Shown: positions 1 to 6,430 of the stretch, piece after piece
Layout: the number at the start of each line of letters is the position of its first letter
Position numbering within the stretch: the first letter of the stretch is position 1
Assembly: GCA_002377605.1 (NCBI GenBank)
Contig: DFQD01000142.1
Span: 1 to 8,377, forward strand
Source: Gammaproteobacteria bacterium UBA3498
GTDB taxonomy: Bacteria > Pseudomonadota > Gammaproteobacteria > Pseudomonadales > Pseudohongiellaceae
Direction of reading: 5' to 3'
DNA: 8,377 bases
Made by a program: the position numbers and the translations under genes
Notes under the pieces: model-generated
Database searches by the model: none
What the model was told of the DNA's origin: nothing
The model's input: the letters and a program-made list of their open reading frames with translations, nothing else

Positions 1-1
1 T

Positions 2-562
2 AATCCATTCTATCGAGACGCGCGCTCTCCTGTAGTTGGCAGAGGTGCCAGTTTCGGTCAGCCTGAAATTCGGGAAATTGTTTTACCCATGGCTCGTAAT
101 CTTAATGAGGATACTCATTTTACCGACGCCCGTGCTTTCACTGCGTGGTTAGACGACCAGCCAGAAGTGGATACTAATAAAGGTATTGGTACTACAGGCT
201 ATTGTATGGGCGGTCCTATGGTGATGCGGACCGTCGCGGCAGTTCCTGAACGATTTGCAGCTGGAGCAACATTTCATGGTGGTGGACTTGCGACTAACAA
301 TGCTGATAGCCCTCATTTATTAATTCCAGATACTCGTGCTGCCATGCTGCACTGCGTTGCGGAAAACGATGATGACAATGATCCACAAGCTAAAGCAACT
401 CTGCGGGAAGCTTATGATGCTGCGGGTATTCCTGCAGAGATCGAAGTTTATGCAGATGCAATGCATGGTTGGTGCGCGATCGATTCGCAGGTTTATCATC
501 AATCTCAGGCTGAACGTGCTTGGGGCCGTTTGCTCAATTTGTTTGAAGAAAACCTCAGCTAA
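2..562 (+). CDS. Dienelactone hydrolase family protein (5' end missing)
   Basis: The frame is open from the first bases of the window, so the true start lies upstream; the ATG at 89 is internal. The visible 186 residues are the C-terminal two thirds of an alpha/beta hydrolase. Counting from base 2, the nucleophile elbow is GYCMGG with Cys68, where dienelactone hydrolases use Cys in place of the usual Ser. An acidic stretch ENDDDND (121-127) sits where the catalytic Asp is expected, and DAMHGW (152-157) supplies His155. The Cys-Asp-His triad is therefore plausibly complete. The family hydrolyses dienelactones or related esters, usually in the cytoplasm, but the physiological substrate varies widely and cannot be read here. 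Whether this protein has a signal peptide is unknown because the N-terminus is missing. The gene converges on the minus-strand operon and ends just before a strong hairpin. Family assignment is firm; substrate is open. Confidence 0.9.
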   Translation, partial: NPFYRDARSPVVGRGASFGQPEIREIVLPMARNLNEDTHFTDARAFTAWLDDQPEVDTNKGIGTTGYCMGGPMVMRTVAAVPERFAAGATFHGGGLATNNADSPHLLIPDTRAAMLHCVAENDDDNDPQAKATLREAYDAAGIPAEIEVYADAMHGWCAIDSQVYHQSQAERAWGRLLNLFEENLS

Positions 563-574
563 ATTTTTCGCTAT

Positions 575-615
575 AAAAAAATCCGACCTCTCATATGAGT
601 GGTCGGATTTTTTTT
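575..615. terminator. Bidirectional intrinsic terminator between convergent genes
   Basis: A run of seven A (575-581) leads into TCCGACC (582-588), which pairs perfectly with GGTCGGA (601-607), followed by eight T (608-615). The A and T runs can also pair, extending the stem. The 12-base interior contains the palindrome CTCATATGAG (590-599), so the hairpin is almost continuous with only a T-T mismatch below it. Read from the plus strand it ends in a U tract after the dienelactone-hydrolase-like gene (stop at 562). Read from the minus strand the A run becomes a U tract after the PD40 gene (stop at 625). It therefore fits a shared terminator for both convergent transcripts. Confidence 0.92.
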
Positions 616-624
616 GTGTGAAAA

Positions 625-1572
625 TTATGGAGTTCGAATATTCGCTTTCTTAGTCCAGAAAATATCAAAACTACCCAGGTTGTTATCCTGACGGGAAGAG
701 AACCAGGAAAATGAATCTGCACCTGGCGGTAGGGCAGGACACATATCTTCTGCGGAAGTATTAATTTGTGGCCCCAGATTAAAAGAAGGTCCCCACTCAT
801 TCGCGCCTAGTTGCATAGCACCATAGATGTCTCTGCCGCCATATCCACCAGGGCGAGTAGAAGTAAAGTACACTATGCCGTCTTTGTCCTGGGTGAAATG
901 AAATTCTTCTGCTGCAGTGTTTATGTTTGGCCCTTGATTAATGGGCTCCATCCAAGAGCCGTTTTCATCTTTTTGCGTGCAATAAATATCTGAACCACCA
1001 TAGCCACCGGCGCGCATTGAGGCAAAACATAATGTCACGCCATCTTGCAGAACCGCAGGACAGTGTTCATTGCCTTCATCGGTGCTGATGGGATAAGGCA
1101 GTAATTCGGGTTCACTCCAGACACCGTTTACTTTATTGGTAACAAACAGGTCGATAGGATTACCGTCTGACGCATTTCGATCAGATCGAAAGTAGATCGT
1201 ATTACCATCAGCAGTTATCCATGGCTCACGGTCATCGCCGGCACGCAGTGGGTGCATATTAGTAGCAGGTGCGGCATTAACAGGAATGCCCATATTAACC
1301 GGTTCATTCCAGCTACCGGTTTCTTCATTAAAAGTCGCGATATAAAGATCTTTGGGGTCTCCTTCCGCAACCGCCATGTCTTGTCGGGCGCTGCAATAAA
1401 CCATGGTGCCGTCATCAGCGAACGACAATTCACCTTCTGCCCACATCGTGTTTATAGGTGCACCAAAATTGTGTACAGCCAAGTCAATCCAACTGCGCTC
1501 CTGAGCTTGTACGGTGAAACTTGCAAAACTCAAAGTAACGATTAGGCTCAAGAAAGGCTTTCCCGATTTCAT
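625..1572 (-). CDS. Secreted PD40 (TolB-like) beta-propeller protein
   Basis: This 315-residue protein begins with a Sec signal peptide: Lys3 and Lys5, a hydrophobic core to about residue 20, and likely cleavage after VQA (23). The mature part is built of repeats of the PD40/WD40-like type. Five copies of an S-x-R motif followed by an acidic D-hydrophobic-Y/F strand are visible near residues 61-77, 130-143, 185-197, 238-250 and 292-305. Between them are W-x-x-P and NLG-x-x-INT turns (for example 207-219 and 260-271). Such propellers usually bind proteins, glycans or peptidoglycan in the periplasm or on the surface; no catalytic residues are evident and no OmpA or peptidase domain is fused. 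The Shine-Dalgarno AAGGAA overlaps the stop codon of the gene before it (9 bp gap), so it is the last gene of the five-gene operon. Fold is confident; ligand unknown. Confidence 0.85.
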   Translation of the reverse strand: MKSGKPFLSLIVTLSFASFTVQAQERSWIDLAVHNFGAPINTMWAEGELSFADDGTMVYCSARQDMAVAEGDPKDLYIATFNEETGSWNEPVNMGIPVNAAPATNMHPLRAGDDREPWITADGNTIYFRSDRNASDGNPIDLFVTNKVNGVWSEPELLPYPISTDEGNEHCPAVLQDGVTLCFASMRAGGYGGSDIYCTQKDENGSWMEPINQGPNINTAAEEFHFTQDKDGIVYFTSTRPGGYGGRDIYGAMQLGANEWGPSFNLGPQINTSAEDMCPALPPGADSFSWFSSRQDNNLGSFDIFWTKKANIRTP

Positions 1573-1581
1573 TTTAGTTCC

Positions 1582-2124
1582 TTAACTTCGAGAAGTAATT
1601 TGGAATGTCCACCAACGGTCTGGCCGCTCTGCATTAGGATCCGGAGCAGGATTACCTAATGCTTGATGTACCTGTAGTTTCTGGACACGAGCACGCCAGG
1701 CTTGATCCATAGTTGCAGGATCAGTGATACGATTTACATGCACTGGATATGTAACGCCGTCTAATCGCATTACGCCAATTTCATTAGTGTCTACTTTGCT
1801 TGCCCAGTATTTAGTGTCACAAACAGAACAGCTTAAATACATTTCTCCTTCGGGAGTTGCCATGCAATTTAAGTTAATCGAATGAGGGCGAATGCCGGCG
1901 TAAATTTGCAACTGACATAATGGAACTTCATTAGCGAAGGACCAATCTGAAACCGGTGCGTCAATACTCTCACCAAACAGGAATCCGCCTGGAGTTCTTT
2001 CACAGGGACAGGTAGCGGAATAAATGATGAATCCAACAATGCTAATTGCAAGCAGTGCGGCGACTGATCCGCCAACTAATATTTTTAATTTTGAATTTCC
2101 TGCTACAGCTTGTTCTTCCGACAT
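1582..2124 (-). CDS. Membrane-anchored protein with CPC and CxxC pairs, possibly split-barrel-like
   Basis: This 180-residue protein has one hydrophobic segment (about residues 14-36) after a short polar N-terminus. It looks like an uncleaved anchor with the rest in the periplasm. Right after the anchor comes Cys39-Pro-Cys41, and further in are Cys70, Cys87 and the pair Cys99-x-x-Cys102. The segment from DWSF (60-63) through PHS (80-82), KYWASK (105-110), LDG-x-TYPV (121-128) and RITDPAT (132-138) resembles, from memory, small proteins with an FMN-binding split-barrel or DUF2255-like fold. No flavin-binding motif can be proven by eye. The cysteine pairs might form disulfides or bind metal; that is inference. 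A strong AGGAGG lies about 5 bases before the ATG. It is 32 bp after the enolase-family gene and 9 bp before the PD40 gene, so it is co-transcribed. The gene is real; the fold is tentative. Confidence 0.8.
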   Translation of the reverse strand: MSEEQAVAGNSKLKILVGGSVAALLAISIVGFIIYSATCPCERTPGGFLFGESIDAPVSDWSFANEVPLCQLQIYAGIRPHSINLNCMATPEGEMYLSCSVCDTKYWASKVDTNEIGVMRLDGVTYPVHVNRITDPATMDQAWRARVQKLQVHQALGNPAPDPNAERPDRWWTFQITSRS

Positions 2125-2156
2125 GGCTCCTCCTCTCTTTCCTCTTCTAATAATTT

Positions 2157-3428
2157 TTATTGTCTAAGTGTTAATTGAAAATCCAATACCATCTCTTCTG
2201 TGAGTGAATGACCGAAGCCAGGCTCACTCGGTGCTAATACATAGCCGTTTTCAACCTGACAGGACATGGCATCTAGAATGGCAGATCCTTCAGGAAAACT
2301 CTCGGCCATAGTACAACTCGGGGAGGTTAAAGCAATAGGAAAACCCCATGAACTGGCCCCTCGATGGGGAATAAGCTCAAGCCCTGCTGTCTCGACCAGC
2401 GCTGATATTCGCCTACCCGCGGTTGTTCCTCCACACCAGGTTATGTCCGGCTGGAGAATTTCAGCTGAACCGAGTCCAACCAGTATACGAAATCCGTGTT
2501 CCGTATATTCATGTTCTCCGCAGGCAATGCGCGTCCACCCTGAGCCACGACCACCGACGCGATCGACTAGCTCCGCATAGCCAAAAACATCGTCTGGTGA
2601 TAATAACTCTTCCATAAAATAGAGATTTGCATCTCTTAATCTTTCACAGAAGGGAATTGCCCATTCGACTGTTCCGTCTCTAGAAACACAATCGGTCATT
2701 ATTCGAACGTCAGGTCCCAAGTCATCTCTTGCCCGTAATACGGATTCGATAAAACTGTCTATCGCTGTCGTTGAAGCGCGGGGTCCGCCGTAGGTAGTGC
2801 GCTTGAAATTACGAACACCTCTAGATTGAGCTTCGAGAAAATTTCCATTGGTTTGATAAATCTCGATTCGATCGCGATCTGCACCTCCTATCAGTTCGTG
2901 CACTGGCATACCCGCATGTTTGCCAGCGATATCCCAGAGTGCGTTATCAACAGCACTTAGTGCCATAGCAAATACACCACGGCGACCATAGAAAACTCCT
3001 GATGTATACATCTGGTCCCAGAGTTGCTCTACATTAAGGGGGTTAGCATCCATTAACAAATGTTTTAAGTGCCCATCGATAATTTCAACGGCAGCGCTAC
3101 CACCGGCTCCCATCCCAAACCCAGTAATTCCTTCGTTGGTTTTTATGATGGAAATAATTGCAGAAGGCAGTTGTTCGAATGGGCCTCCGAAGCGCCAGCG
3201 ATCTGGATCGTCGTCTCCATTGAAAGTGGGTGCTTCCAATAAACCATCGGAGCGCTGATTTATGTAAATTGGATAAGCAGTAACTTGGCGAATACGAAGA
3301 TTCGTAGATTGGGCATAGAGTGAGATGGGGGAAATGGCATTACTGCTTACCGCTGCTAAAGCGGCAAAGAAGGATCCTTGTTTTAAAAACTCTCTTCGAT
3401 TGCGTTTATTATTTTTCATATATTTCAT
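2157..3428 (-). CDS. Tat-exported enolase-superfamily protein (mandelate racemase / L-rhamnonate dehydratase-like)
   Basis: This 423-residue protein carries the two enolase-superfamily domains: an N-terminal capping domain (about 44-160) and a barrel domain introduced by AVDNALWDIAGK (159-170). Expected metal ligands are Asp246 (IMTDC), Glu273 (FMEE) and Glu305 (CGEHEYT). An Asp328-His355 pair (QPDITWCGG and IPHRGAS) matches the general-base dyad of L-rhamnonate dehydratase. Lys209 sits where family members carry the second-strand lysine. Such enzymes dehydrate or epimerise sugar acids using Mg2+, normally in the cytoplasm. Here a clear twin-arginine signal, NRREFLK (10-16), precedes a hydrophobic stretch and likely cleavage after LYA (39), so export after folding is predicted. 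The ATG overlaps the upstream stop as TGATG; a second ATG nine bases in (3419) is equally possible, and neither has a good Shine-Dalgarno. Substrate is uncertain. Confidence 0.9.
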   Translation of the reverse strand: MKYMKNNKRNRREFLKQGSFFAALAAVSSNAISPISLYAQSTNLRIRQVTAYPIYINQRSDGLLEAPTFNGDDDPDRWRFGGPFEQLPSAIISIIKTNEGITGFGMGAGGSAAVEIIDGHLKHLLMDANPLNVEQLWDQMYTSGVFYGRRGVFAMALSAVDNALWDIAGKHAGMPVHELIGGADRDRIEIYQTNGNFLEAQSRGVRNFKRTTYGGPRASTTAIDSFIESVLRARDDLGPDVRIMTDCVSRDGTVEWAIPFCERLRDANLYFMEELLSPDDVFGYAELVDRVGGRGSGWTRIACGEHEYTEHGFRILVGLGSAEILQPDITWCGGTTAGRRISALVETAGLELIPHRGASSWGFPIALTSPSCTMAESFPEGSAILDAMSCQVENGYVLAPSEPGFGHSLTEEMVLDFQLTLRQ

Positions 3429-4594
3429 CAGTTTGGAATTTCCGCTTCAAGCGCAAAGAGCTGTCGCAATATTCGACGCCACTGAATATATTGTTCTTCC
3501 ATGGTGCCGTTAAGTCCATGCACTTGTTCGTTTAATTGCAGAATTTCTGGTGCTATTTCATTGTTAAAGCCAACCGAAAGGTCTCGATATTCCATTTCGA
3601 ATATTTTACTCCAGCGATAGCGATCATAACGTTGGGTCAGAGTAAGAAACCCGCGAGATTGTCCATAGTTACTGAAATCATAAGCTTCGTCTTCAGCGTT
3701 TGTTTCTTCCTCTATTTGATCATAAGAATATTTACGCCAAACAACATACGGTGCCTGCATTTCCTCATAAAGTGACTCGTAGTATTGGTCTACAGTATCT
3801 ATAAACAAATGGTGACGCAGTCGCATTTCCTCTACGCGGCGCATCTGTGGGTCTTCTTCGGCCGGTAGTGTAAGTATAGACATGCGACCGTTTTCATCTT
3901 TACTTAAATTATGTGCAAAAGATTCAGGGGATAGATCGCTGGCATAAACTAATTCCGAGACACGCTTAATATCTATTAAATCTTCTATGGAAAGAGTTTG
4001 TCTTACCTGTACTAAATCGTTATTGATCTGATCGTAAATATCCTGAAACGGTTCTATAAATTTGGAAGCATCGAACGGGCTGCCTGGTGTATATCGAGTG
4101 GATATGGGGTAATCATCTGTAAGACTTTCATCGGCATATTCTTTTTGCAGCCATACGCGACCGGTGCTATCCAATGCTTCTATCCATATTATTAATCGTT
4201 GGCCATCGGAAGAGAGCACTGTACCCTGAATAGTTAAATCCATTGAAGGATCGCGAGTAGGCAATACTCTTGCCGCCCCCCATTGATTCGATGCCAACAA
4301 TGTATTTCTCAGGATGTATGGCAGATAGTGCGCTTCGTTCTCTCGAATCTCAGTAAATATCCATTCACCAAATTCCAAGGCTTCCTGCTCACTGATTTCA
4401 ACTTCGAAAACTTCTACACCAATATCCATTAATAAATACTCCTGTGGATCAGATGTTGCAGTATCGAGAACTACTTCACCAACGGTCGGAATGGGAGGGG
4501 GGACTGGTTGTGGTGGAGGTGTTTGAAGGCACGCTGCTAATCCGATAGCAGATGCAATGAGAATCACGTAGCGAATAATACTGATTAGTGACAT
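3428..4594 (-). CDS. Lipoprotein of unknown function with Pro-rich linker
   Basis: This 388-residue protein starts with a hydrophobic signal ending in lipobox Leu19-Ala-Ala-Cys22. Residue +2 is Leu rather than Asp, which by the usual rule favours the outer membrane. A proline-rich tether (about 25-37) follows. Residues 40-155 alternate predicted strands and a helix, with notable stretches IRENEAHYLPYIL (83-95), NQWGAARVLP (103-112) and VWLQKEY (147-153). The rest is mostly helical, rich in Tyr, Arg and Glu, with IDTVDQYYESLYEEM (265-279) and a coiled-coil-like C-terminal end (350-384). No enzyme motif is visible. The layout looks like a conserved proteobacterial lipoprotein family that I cannot name. 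It lies 6 bp after the secreted-protein gene and overlaps the Tat-enolase gene by one base, which implies translational coupling. The lipoprotein call is strong; function is unknown. Confidence 0.85.
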   Translation of the reverse strand: MSLISIIRYVILIASAIGLAACLQTPPPQPVPPPIPTVGEVVLDTATSDPQEYLLMDIGVEVFEVEISEQEALEFGEWIFTEIRENEAHYLPYILRNTLLASNQWGAARVLPTRDPSMDLTIQGTVLSSDGQRLIIWIEALDSTGRVWLQKEYADESLTDDYPISTRYTPGSPFDASKFIEPFQDIYDQINNDLVQVRQTLSIEDLIDIKRVSELVYASDLSPESFAHNLSKDENGRMSILTLPAEEDPQMRRVEEMRLRHHLFIDTVDQYYESLYEEMQAPYVVWRKYSYDQIEEETNAEDEAYDFSNYGQSRGFLTLTQRYDRYRWSKIFEMEYRDLSVGFNNEIAPEILQLNEQVHGLNGTMEEQYIQWRRILRQLFALEAEIPN

Positions 4595-4600
4595 ATCTCT

Positions 4601-5356
4601 CTAATTAAGAGGAGTTCTTTGGCTACAAACCCGACCGCGAGTAATTGTCTGGATGCAGTTATACTCATCAGGGGGAGCCTGGTACTTGTTATAAGACTGA
4701 ACCAAATTGAAAGGTACTGAACCATTGCTAGAGATACTCGTAATCATTTGCAGCATTTGCGAATCAGAGGTAACACTGAAGCGATGGATTATGTAAAGCC
4801 CATCTGGTAATGCCATCTCAAAAACTAATTGATTCCTATCCCAACCACAGATCTCAGCTCCATGTTGACTGGAGAAAGTTTCATTAGGGCCTGTTTCCAT
4901 ACTACAAACTAACGGAGCTTCCCCGCGACGTTCTATGCGGATTTCATTTCGGTCCTGGAAAATCTCCATGGTGGAGTTCCGATTAATGTATTCCGCGAGG
5001 CGGGCCAGATTGACCAGATTCGCCTGGCGGCGACGCGGTCGATTTAGGTTTATATTTCCAAGACTGATTGAAGGGCCATTTCCCAGGCCGACTCCAGAGG
5101 CCTGTAGGGCAGCATTTTCCTGTCTGATTTGCATACGTCGGGTGAGTTCGTCTTCCCAATTGTCGCTGCGAGCGAAATCTTTCTCCCAGTTTCCTGAGAA
5201 GTTCATGCGAATAGGGGAATCCAGATCTAGCAAGGGGAGATCGTCGTCAGTGGTTTGGGCTATGCTGGGGAAGTTAATAGCCAGGCATAAGGCACAGAAA
5301 GACAGCAGTCTGCAGCCCGCTGAATAGAGCTTTTTTTGCTGAACTATATGTGTCAT
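4601..5356 (-). CDS. Secreted protein of unknown function, first gene of the operon
   Basis: From the chosen ATG at 5356 the product is 251 residues with a Sec signal peptide: KK at 8-9, hydrophobic core about 17-29, likely cleavage after SIA (33). The frame extends 30 bases upstream to a TTG, but that gives a charged extension ahead of the signal. The ATG has AAGAGA (5366-5371) nine bases upstream, so it is preferred. The mature protein opens with an acidic stretch, then FSGNWEKDFARSDNW (53-67). It continues with an Arg/Gln-rich helical segment (70-125) and a strand-rich C-terminal half containing CGWDRNQLVF (170-179) and LPDGLYIIHRF (183-193). Cys151, Cys170, Cys234 and Cys244 could form two disulfides. 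I recognise no named domain or catalytic motif. Its position 6 bp before the lipoprotein gene suggests the two act together. The gene call is solid; function unknown. Confidence 0.82.
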   Translation of the reverse strand: MTHIVQQKKLYSAGCRLLSFCALCLAINFPSIAQTTDDDLPLLDLDSPIRMNFSGNWEKDFARSDNWEDELTRRMQIRQENAALQASGVGLGNGPSISLGNINLNRPRRRQANLVNLARLAEYINRNSTMEIFQDRNEIRIERRGEAPLVCSMETGPNETFSSQHGAEICGWDRNQLVFEMALPDGLYIIHRFSVTSDSQMLQMITSISSNGSVPFNLVQSYNKYQAPPDEYNCIQTITRGRVCSQRTPLN

Positions 5357-5365
5357 TGTCACAAT
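5355..5365. repeat. Perfect 11-base palindrome ATTGT-C-ACAAT at the start codon
   Basis: The two 5-base arms flank a single central C and overlap the ATG of the minus-strand operon's first gene (5354-5356). Bound protein here would block translation initiation or early transcription. It shares the TTGTC core with the neighbouring inverted repeat. A short palindrome like this can arise by chance, so its role as an operator is only suggested. Confidence 0.3.
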
Positions 5366-5371
5366 TCTCTT
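5366..5371 (-). promoter_or_regulatory. Ribosome binding site supporting the ATG start at 5356
   Basis: On the minus strand this reads AAGAGA, nine bases before ATG (5356-5354). It is weaker than the AAGGAGG seen for the divergent gene, but it places translation directly ahead of a normal Sec signal peptide. The alternative TTG at 5386 would lie upstream of this site and add ten non-signal-like residues. Confidence 0.5.
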
Positions 5372-5386
5372 GTCTAAATCAGACAA
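5370..5386. repeat. Inverted repeat TTGTCT-N5-AGACAA, candidate operator
   Basis: Two perfect 6-base arms are separated by five A/T-rich bases, giving a 17-base dyad typical in size for a helix-turn-helix dimer site. A third TTGTC half-site lies at 5356-5360, fourteen bases from the first arm. The dyad lies just downstream of the weak minus-strand -10 candidate and covers the ribosome-binding area of the first gene, a position suited to repression. No regulator gene is present in the window. Confidence 0.4.
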
Positions 5387-5539
5387 TCACTACTTATATC
5401 GAGATCCTACCGAATTCTCGCACTATTTTGCCTTTAAATGCTCCACTAGGTGCTCGGTTTAGTCAATATAACCGGCCTTTCTTTCATAGACATTCCAGTA
5501 GTAGGCTCTTATGCTGCTGCATTAAAGAAACTCATCAAG

Positions 5540-5546
5540 AAGGAGG
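5540..5546 (+). promoter_or_regulatory. Strong ribosome binding site that fixes a GTG start
   Basis: AAGGAGG lies eight bases before GTG at 5555-5557. Translation from this GTG begins immediately ahead of a normal signal peptide. The upstream in-frame GTG at 5450 has no such site and would bury the signal peptide behind 35 residues. Confidence 0.85.
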
Positions 5547-5554
5547 CTCCTGAC

Positions 5555-6424
5555 GTGGTTTATTCACGGGTTTTTACAAAATTAAGCTTCGGTCTCACTT
5601 TAAGTCTCTTAACCTTGACTACCAGTAAGGCGCAAAGAGATTTTAGTGATGTAGAGATCATTCCTCACCACGTGGCGGGGTCTTTTTATTATCTGGAAGG
5701 AGCTGGTGGAAATATCGGTTTAAGTGTCGGTGAAGACGGCGTCGTGATGATCGATGATCAATTTGCACCACTTACAGATAAGATTCTGGCTGCAATACGA
5801 CAGATTAACGGCGGAGAAATTCGATTTGTCATCAATACCCATGTACATCCCGACCATACTGGAGGTAATGAAAATTTAGGCAAGCTGGGAATAGTCATAT
5901 TGGCACGAGATCAGGTGCGAGTGAGACTAAGCCAATCGTCTCCTAAAAATGCATTGCCGATCCTTACTTACAGTGATGCTATTACGATCCATTTAAACGA
6001 TGAAGAAGTATTCGCGTTCCCAGTTCCTCCCGCACATACTGATGGGGATACTTTTATTCATTTTCGGGATTCTGATGTGATTCATACCGGTGATGTATTT
6101 AGGACAACAGCGTTTCCGGTGATTGACACCAATAACGGTGGAACCTTGGACGGTACCCTACAGGCTTTGGCAATCTTAGTAGGAACCGCTGGTCCGAGTA
6201 CAAAAATTATACCTGGACATGGCGTGGTTTCAGATCGTATGGATGTGATGGGTTTTCGAGATATGATCATCGATGTTGCAGACCAGGTTGAAGGAATGGT
6301 TTCTAGAGGGATGTCATACGAAGAAGTATTTTCTGCTAATCCTACTGAAGCGTATAACGATCGTTATGGAGATCCAGATAGATTTCTTAGAGCGGTATAT
6401 ACCGAAGTAGGTGGAGAGCTGTAA
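5555..6424 (+). CDS. Secreted metallo-beta-lactamase-fold hydrolase
   Basis: Starting at the GTG at 5555, chosen for its strong Shine-Dalgarno, the product is 289 residues. It has a Sec signal peptide (hydrophobic core about 10-23) and likely cleavage near SKA (24-26). The metal-binding signature is complete: His96-x-His98-x-Asp100-His101 (THVHPDHTGG), His161 (PPAHTDGD), Asp180 (IHTGDVF) and His222 (IPGHG). This matches the two-metal (usually zinc) MBL fold. The superfamily covers lactamases, glyoxalase II, lactonases, phosphodiesterases and others. The AHTDGD motif and overall layout resemble periplasmic MBL hydrolases of unknown substrate more than a characterised beta-lactamase, so no resistance role is claimed. 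It is the first gene of the plus-strand operon; the next start codon lies 6 bp after its stop. Fold and likely metal use are firm; substrate unknown. Confidence 0.93.
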   Translation: MVYSRVFTKLSFGLTLSLLTLTTSKAQRDFSDVEIIPHHVAGSFYYLEGAGGNIGLSVGEDGVVMIDDQFAPLTDKILAAIRQINGGEIRFVINTHVHPDHTGGNENLGKLGIVILARDQVRVRLSQSSPKNALPILTYSDAITIHLNDEEVFAFPVPPAHTDGDTFIHFRDSDVIHTGDVFRTTAFPVIDTNNGGTLDGTLQALAILVGTAGPSTKIIPGHGVVSDRMDVMGFRDMIIDVADQVEGMVSRGMSYEEVFSANPTEAYNDRYGDPDRFLRAVYTEVGGEL

Positions 6425-6430
6425 ACAATT

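Larger units (their letters stand above)
5357..5554. promoter_or_regulatory. Divergent intergenic control region
   Basis: The roughly 200 bp between the divergent start codons must carry promoters for both operons. Weak candidates for -10 boxes are TATAAG on the minus strand (5393-5398) and TATAAC on the plus strand (5467-5472). Neither has a convincing -35 box at normal spacing, so the promoters are not assigned with confidence. The end nearest the minus-strand gene contains a cluster of TTGTC/GACAA half-sites (5355-5387). The plus-strand end carries a strong Shine-Dalgarno. Open frames starting with GTG at 5350 and 5450 cross this region, but neither has ribosome-binding support. Confidence 0.55.

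Noticed and set aside
89..91. ATG at 89 as the true start of the dienelactone hydrolase-like gene
   Set aside because: The same frame is open upstream to the window edge with hydrolase-like sequence, and a start here would remove a large part of the fold.
4935..5327. A 130-codon plus-strand frame antisense to the first minus-strand gene
   Set aside because: It is Arg/Ser-rich low-quality protein with no domain and lies entirely opposite a convincing secreted-protein gene.
5357..5386. N-terminal extension of the first minus-strand gene to TTG at 5386
   Set aside because: A rare start codon without a good ribosome site would place ten extra residues, including charged ones, ahead of an otherwise normal signal peptide.
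5350..5553. A 67-codon GTG-start frame in the divergent region ending just before the MBL start, considered as a leader peptide
   Set aside because: It has no Shine-Dalgarno, begins inside the opposite gene's start region, and its sequence shows no leader-like or attenuator-like codon run. It is probably chance.
5555..6424. Calling the MBL-fold protein a beta-lactamase
   Set aside because: The metal-ligand pattern is shared by the whole superfamily, and no subclass-specific lactamase features can be established by eye.
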